Shown here: positions 6,755 to 9,495 of the stretch, piece after piece | How the letters are laid out: each line of letters opens with the position of its first letter | Numbering within the stretch: the stretch's first letter is position 1 | Source of the DNA: Hyphomicrobiales bacterium | GTDB lineage: Bacteria > Pseudomonadota > Alphaproteobacteria > Rhizobiales > Beijerinckiaceae | Length of the DNA: 9,495 bases | Assembly (NCBI GenBank): GCA_027489835.1 | Contig: JAIXZF010000201.1 | Span: 1-9,495, forward strand | Direction of reading: 5' to 3' | Notes under the pieces: generated by a model | The model's database searches: none | What the model was told of the DNA's origin: nothing | The model's input: only the letters and a program-made list of their open reading frames with translations | Made by a program: the position numbers and the translations under genes

Positions 6755-8203
6755 ATGGATCCCGCAACAGCCGGCCTCATCCTTCTCGTCGTGATGTTCG
6801 TCACCCTGGCCTTCGGGCTGTGGATCGGCATCTCGCTCGCCGCCGTGGGCTACGTCGCCATGGCGCTTCTGTCCACCCGCCCCATCGGCCTCAACTTCGG
6901 CTCCACGCTGTGGAGCGCGAACACCTCGTGGGCGCTCACCGCGCTGCCCATGTTCATCTGGATGGGCGAAATCCTGTTCCGCTCGCGCCTGGCGGAGGAC
7001 ATGTTCAAGGGCCTCGCGCCCTGGATGCAGCGTCTGCCCGGCCGGCTGCTCCACACCAACGTGTTCGGCTGCGGCATCTTCGCGGCCATCTCCGGCTCGT
7101 CGGCGGCCACGGCCGCGACTATCGGCAAGATGACGATCCCGGAGCTGCGCAAGCGCGGCTATGACGACTTCATGCTGGTGGGCAGCCTCGCGGGCTCCGG
7201 CACGCTGGGCCTGCTGATCCCGCCCTCGATCATCATGATCGTCTACGGCGTCGCGGCCGAAGTCTCCATCGCGCGGTTGTTCATTGCCGGCGTCATCCCC
7301 GGCATCGTGCTGATGCTGATCTTCTCGTTCATCGTCATGGGCTATGCGCTGCTCTACCCGCAGCAGATCCCGCCGCGCGATCCGGTGATGACCATCAAGG
7401 AAAAACTGTGGGAAAGCCGCAGGCTGATCCCCACCGTGCTGCTGATCCTCACCGTGCTCGGCTCGATCTATGGCGGGCTCGCGACGCCGACGGAATCGGC
7501 CGTGCTCGGCGTGGTCGGCGCGCTCATCCTGTCGGGCATCGACAAGCTGATGGAGCGCACCCATGCCATCGTCGTCGGGGCGGCGGTGCTCGTCTCCGCC
7601 GTGATCGGCTTCACCGGCATCGCGCATTGGGACCAGGTGGGCTCGCTCCTGCTGATCGGGCTCCTTGTCTACACCGCGGCGGTGGGCGGCATCTCCTGGC
7701 ACGTCTTCAAGGAAAGCGCGCTCGGCGCCACCCGCACCAACTGCATGATCGCGCTGATCCTGTCGGGCGCCGCCTTCCTGTCGATCGCCATGGGCTTCAC
7801 CGGCCTGCCGCGGCTGTTCGCGGACTGGATCGTCGGGCTCAACCTCAGCCAGGCCGGATTCATTGCGGCACTCACGGTGGTGTTCATCATCATGGGCTGC
7901 TTCATCGATGGCATTTCCATGGTGGTGCTGACCACGGCGGTCATCCTGCCGGCCGTGAGGGCGCAGGGCATCGATCTGCTCTGGTTCGGCATCTTCATCG
8001 TGCTGGTGGTGGAGATGGCGCAGATCACGCCGCCCGTGGGCTTCAATCTCTACGTGCTGCAGAGCCTCGCCAAGAAAAGCATGGGCTATGTCGCGCTCGC
8101 GTCGCTGCCCTTCTTCGTCGGGATGCTGATCATGGTCGGCGTCGTGTTCTTCGTGCCGGACCTCGTGACCTGGCTGCCCAACCAGATGCTGGGGCAGAAG
8201 TGA
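6755..8203 (+). CDS. dctM: TRAP transporter large permease subunit (DctM family) with extra segment
   Basis: 482 aa; the membrane subunit that carries the sodium-coupled transport pathway. Start: ATG 6755 has GAGAG (6742-6746) 8 nt upstream; an in-frame GTG at 6746 has no ribosome binding site. DctM motifs in order: ALTALPMFIWMGEIL (60-74), CGIFAAISGSSAATAATIG (106-124), GSGTLGLLIPPSIIMIVYG (147-165), GGLATPTESAVLGV (240-253), GCFIDGISMVVLTTAVILP (381-399), VVEMAQITPPVGFNLYVL (418-435). Usual members are about 425 aa. The excess of roughly 55 residues falls at about 263-318, between GALILSG and FKESALGATRTN, where most relatives have a short cytoplasmic linker. It holds two hydrophobic stretches (about 270-289 and 296-315). 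The last base pairs of the gene overlap the marR start (GTGA). Confidence 0.94.
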   Translation: MDPATAGLILLVVMFVTLAFGLWIGISLAAVGYVAMALLSTRPIGLNFGSTLWSANTSWALTALPMFIWMGEILFRSRLAEDMFKGLAPWMQRLPGRLLHTNVFGCGIFAAISGSSAATAATIGKMTIPELRKRGYDDFMLVGSLAGSGTLGLLIPPSIIMIVYGVAAEVSIARLFIAGVIPGIVLMLIFSFIVMGYALLYPQQIPPRDPVMTIKEKLWESRRLIPTVLLILTVLGSIYGGLATPTESAVLGVVGALILSGIDKLMERTHAIVVGAAVLVSAVIGFTGIAHWDQVGSLLLIGLLVYTAAVGGISWHVFKESALGATRTNCMIALILSGAAFLSIAMGFTGLPRLFADWIVGLNLSQAGFIAALTVVFIIMGCFIDGISMVVLTTAVILPAVRAQGIDLLWFGIFIVLVVEMAQITPPVGFNLYVLQSLAKKSMGYVALASLPFFVGMLIMVGVVFFVPDLVTWLPNQMLGQK

Positions 8204-8736
8204 GCGCGGCGGACGAACCGAAGATGGGGCCGGAGCTCGGCCCCATCGTGTCCTCGGGCCATCTGGCCTCGGGGGCGCTGCCGGCGCTGTCCGAGTTCGA
8301 GTTCGGCATGATCATGGCCACCCACGCCTTCAACCGCTGGATGGTGCGCTGCATGGCGGCGGCGGGGGTGCCGGACCTGTCGCCGCTCGACGTGCTCGTG
8401 ATGCACAACGTCAATCATCGCGGCAAGGCCAAGCGGCTGGCCGATGTCTGCCTCGTGCTCAACATCGAGGACACGCATGTCGTGAGCTATTCGCTGAAGA
8501 AGCTCGAAAAGCTGAAGCTGGTGAAGGCCGGGCGGCTGGGCAAGGAAAAGACGGTGCAGGTGACGGCGGCCGGCGAAGCGCTGTGCGCGCGCTATCGCGA
8601 GGTGCGCGAGGCGCTGCTGGTCAAGTCCGTGCTGGGGACGGGCGTCGATGCTGCCAAGCTCTCGGCCATCGCGGCCGAGCTACGGGCGCTGTCCGGCCAA
8701 TACGATCAGGCGGCGAGGGCGGCGGCCAGCCTTTAG
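8200..8736 (+). CDS. MarR-like winged-helix transcriptional regulator
   Basis: 178 aa. GTG 8200 overlaps the dctM stop as GTGA with GGGG 5 nt upstream, implying translational coupling; an in-frame ATG at 8224 is the alternative. A ~30-residue leader ends in IVSSGHLASG. Next come LSEFEFGMIMATHAFNRWM (30-48, a dimer-type helix), LDVLVMHNVNHRGKAKRLADVC (63-84), the likely recognition helix EDTHVVSYSLKKLEKLKLV (90-108), a basic wing RLGKEKTVQVT and a long C-terminal dimerisation helix region. This is the layout of MarR-group 'predicted winged-helix' regulators. As the last gene of the TRAP operon it probably senses the transported compound or a product and controls the divergent 5-oxoprolinase/TRAP promoters. 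The target sites and the direction of control are not shown by the sequence. Its first codons contain a 10-bp perfect hairpin (8223-8247). Confidence 0.87.
   Translation: MSAADEPKMGPELGPIVSSGHLASGALPALSEFEFGMIMATHAFNRWMVRCMAAAGVPDLSPLDVLVMHNVNHRGKAKRLADVCLVLNIEDTHVVSYSLKKLEKLKLVKAGRLGKEKTVQVTAAGEALCARYREVREALLVKSVLGTGVDAAKLSAIAAELRALSGQYDQAARAAASL
8223..8247 (+). other. Perfect 10-bp hairpin at the dctM/marR junction
   Basis: GATGGGGCCG (8223-8232) pairs exactly with CGGCCCCATC (8238-8247) around the 5-nt loop GAGCT. It begins 20 nt after the dctM stop and covers marR codons 8-16, including the alternative ATG at 8224. No T-run follows, so classical termination is doubtful. It could protect the upstream dctPQM mRNA from 3' exonucleases or damp marR translation, especially from the 8224 start. 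Confidence 0.5.
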
Positions 8737-8743
8737 CTTCCAG

Positions 8744-8846
8744 CGTCTTTGCGGGCGAAGCGAAGAAGCCCGGTCTTGGTGCGCCGCTTTGGCAGGCCTT
8801 GGCGCGAACCGTGGCGCTGTGTTGCTTCGCTGCGTTCGCAAGGACG
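8744..8846. repeat. Palindromic intergenic repeat, degenerate copy
   Basis: The 22-nt arms at 8744-8765 (CGTCTTTGCGGGCGAAGCGA...) and 8825-8846 (...GCGTTCGCAAGGACG) are inverted complements at 18 of 22 positions, enclosing about 59 bp. The arms resemble the CGTCATTGCGAGCG-AGCGAAGCAATCC repeats scattered between genes in many Hyphomicrobiales, here with several substitutions. It starts just after the marR stop and no coding signal is visible in the 208-bp gap. As a transcript it would fold into a long stem and may end the TRAP-marR mRNA. Confidence 0.55.
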
Positions 8847-8886
8847 GCGAGGGGAGAGCGGCCGCGTCCGCCGCCTCAAGATTTTC

Positions 8887-8894
8887 TTAACCAT
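8887..8894 (+). promoter_or_regulatory. CtrA-like half-site upstream of the transglycosylase gene
   Basis: TTAACCAT lies in the only A/T-rich patch (ATTTTCTTAACCATGAT, 8881-8897) of this gap, 50 nt before the transglycosylase start. TTAACCAT is a known half-site form for the alphaproteobacterial cell-cycle regulator CtrA. A cell-cycle-timed peptidoglycan enzyme would make sense, but the match is short and no second half-site is seen. The patch may simply be a promoter -10 region. Confidence 0.3.
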
Positions 8895-8944
8895 GATCCA
8901 TGCCTTGTGGGAGCCTGTGTCATTCGGCTCGCAGGGGTCCGTCC

Positions 8945-9495
8945 ATGTCTGCCATTCGTCTCGCTCCCGCGCTCGGCCTCGTGGGCCTGCTGGCTGCCGC
9001 CGCGCCCGCCCGCGCCGATTTCGATGATTGCGTCGCCGGCATCAGGTCGTCGGCGCTGTCGCAGGGCGTCTCGGCGGCCGTGTTCGACCGGGCGATGGCC
9101 GGAGTGACGCCCGACCCCAAGGTCATCGAGGCGATGAACAACCAGCCGGAGTTCCGCACCCCGATCTGGGATTATCTCGGCGCGCTGGTCGACGAGGAGC
9201 GCGTGGCGGAAGGCCGGCAGATGCTGCGCCAGCATGCGTCGTCGCTGGCCGCGGCCGAAGCGCGCTATGGCGTCGACCGCCACACCATCGTCGCGGTCTG
9301 GGGCGTCGAGAGCAATTACGGCAAGGTGCGGGGGCGCTGGTCCCTGCCGCAGGCCCTCTCCACCGCCGCCTGCACGGCCTCGCGCCGGCGCGATTTTTTC
9401 CGGGGCGAACTCATCGCCACGATGAAGATCATCCAGCGCGGCGACCTTCGGCAGGAGCAGCTGATGGGCTCCTGGGCCGGGGCCTTCGGGCACAC
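8945..9495 (+). CDS. Lytic murein transglycosylase (MltB/SLT_2 type), 3' end cut by window edge
   Basis: 183 codons are visible and the frame is open at the right edge. ATG 8945 follows AGGGG (8933-8937) by 7 nt. Residues 1-24 are a Sec signal peptide ending APARA, with no lipobox, so the protein is soluble in the periplasm. It should cleave the MurNAc-GlcNAc bond of peptidoglycan, leaving 1,6-anhydro-MurNAc. Family marks in order: DFDDCVAGIRSSALSQGVS (25-43), VIEAMNNQPEFRTPIWDYL (60-78), RYGVDRHTIVAVWGVESNYGK (107-127) with the catalytic Glu122, and finally GSWAGAFGHT (175-184), the lead-in to the conserved TQFMPS-like motif that lies just beyond the window. It is transcribed away from the TRAP operon across a repeat-bearing gap, so it is probably an independent housekeeping gene. 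Confidence 0.9.
   Translation, partial: MSAIRLAPALGLVGLLAAAAPARADFDDCVAGIRSSALSQGVSAAVFDRAMAGVTPDPKVIEAMNNQPEFRTPIWDYLGALVDEERVAEGRQMLRQHASSLAAAEARYGVDRHTIVAVWGVESNYGKVRGRWSLPQALSTAACTASRRRDFFRGELIATMKIIQRGDLRQEQLMGSWAGAFGH

Noticed and set aside
6689..7702. 337-codon minus-strand frame opposite dctQ/dctM
   Set aside because: The product is dominated by D, H, R, Q and E in low-complexity runs, the antisense image of hydrophobic membrane-protein codons.
7408..8199. Upstream in-frame extension of the MarR-like gene inside dctM
   Set aside because: The translated sequence is an Arg/Ala/Gly/His-rich out-of-frame reading of dctM; the regulator's recognisable sequence begins after 8200.
1..9495. 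CRISPR arrays, tRNA or rRNA genes, insertion sequences, prophage or defence genes
   Set aside because: No regularly spaced direct repeats, no cloverleaf or rRNA-like segment, no transposase or integrase motif and no shift in base composition were seen on either strand. Apart from its accessory-type catabolic/transport content the window looks like ordinary chromosome.

Overview
The window is about two-thirds G+C. Gene content and layout (LysR/cysteine-hydrolase pair, tripartite TRAP transporter, single-chain 5-oxoprolinase, MltB-like transglycosylase, a CGTC-TTGCG...CGCAA-GACG intergenic palindrome) suggest a free-living alphaproteobacterium, probably Hyphomicrobiales (Rhizobiales). That assignment is inferred from overall character, not from a marker gene. 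The DNA is tightly packed: eight genes, two of them cut by the window edges, and no gene-free stretch above about 210 bp.

Left part (1-1290): a LysR-type regulator reads leftwards out of the window. It is divergent from a YcaC-like isochorismatase-family hydrolase. The roughly 100 bp between them carries three copies of an 11-bp element (consensus CACTTNNGGCA), a strong candidate for the regulator's operator.

Centre (1317-8736): a long hairpin separates the hydrolase from a convergent gene for a complete fused HyuA-HyuB 5-oxoprolinase (1194 aa). Back-to-back with that enzyme starts an operon for a TRAP transporter: periplasmic binding protein (DctP), small permease (DctQ) and large permease (DctM). 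A MarR-type regulator follows, its start overlapping the dctM stop. A terminator-like hairpin between dctP and dctQ would allow more binding protein than permease. The simplest reading is a pyroglutamate (5-oxoproline) locus: TRAP imports the cyclic amide, 5-oxoprolinase opens it to glutamate using ATP, and the MarR protein senses the pathway. The substrate is inferred.

Right part (8737-9495): a degenerate palindromic intergenic repeat, a CtrA-like half-site, then the start of a periplasmic lytic murein transglycosylase cut by the window end.

Most interesting for follow-up: the three-copy operator; the pyroglutamate locus; an extra, apparently two-helix insertion in DctM; an 11-bp perfect inverted repeat bracketing the dctP ribosome binding site and start codon; and a 10-bp perfect hairpin at the dctM/marR junction. 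I found no CRISPR array, insertion sequence, tRNA or rRNA, and nothing that amounts to a wholly new system.
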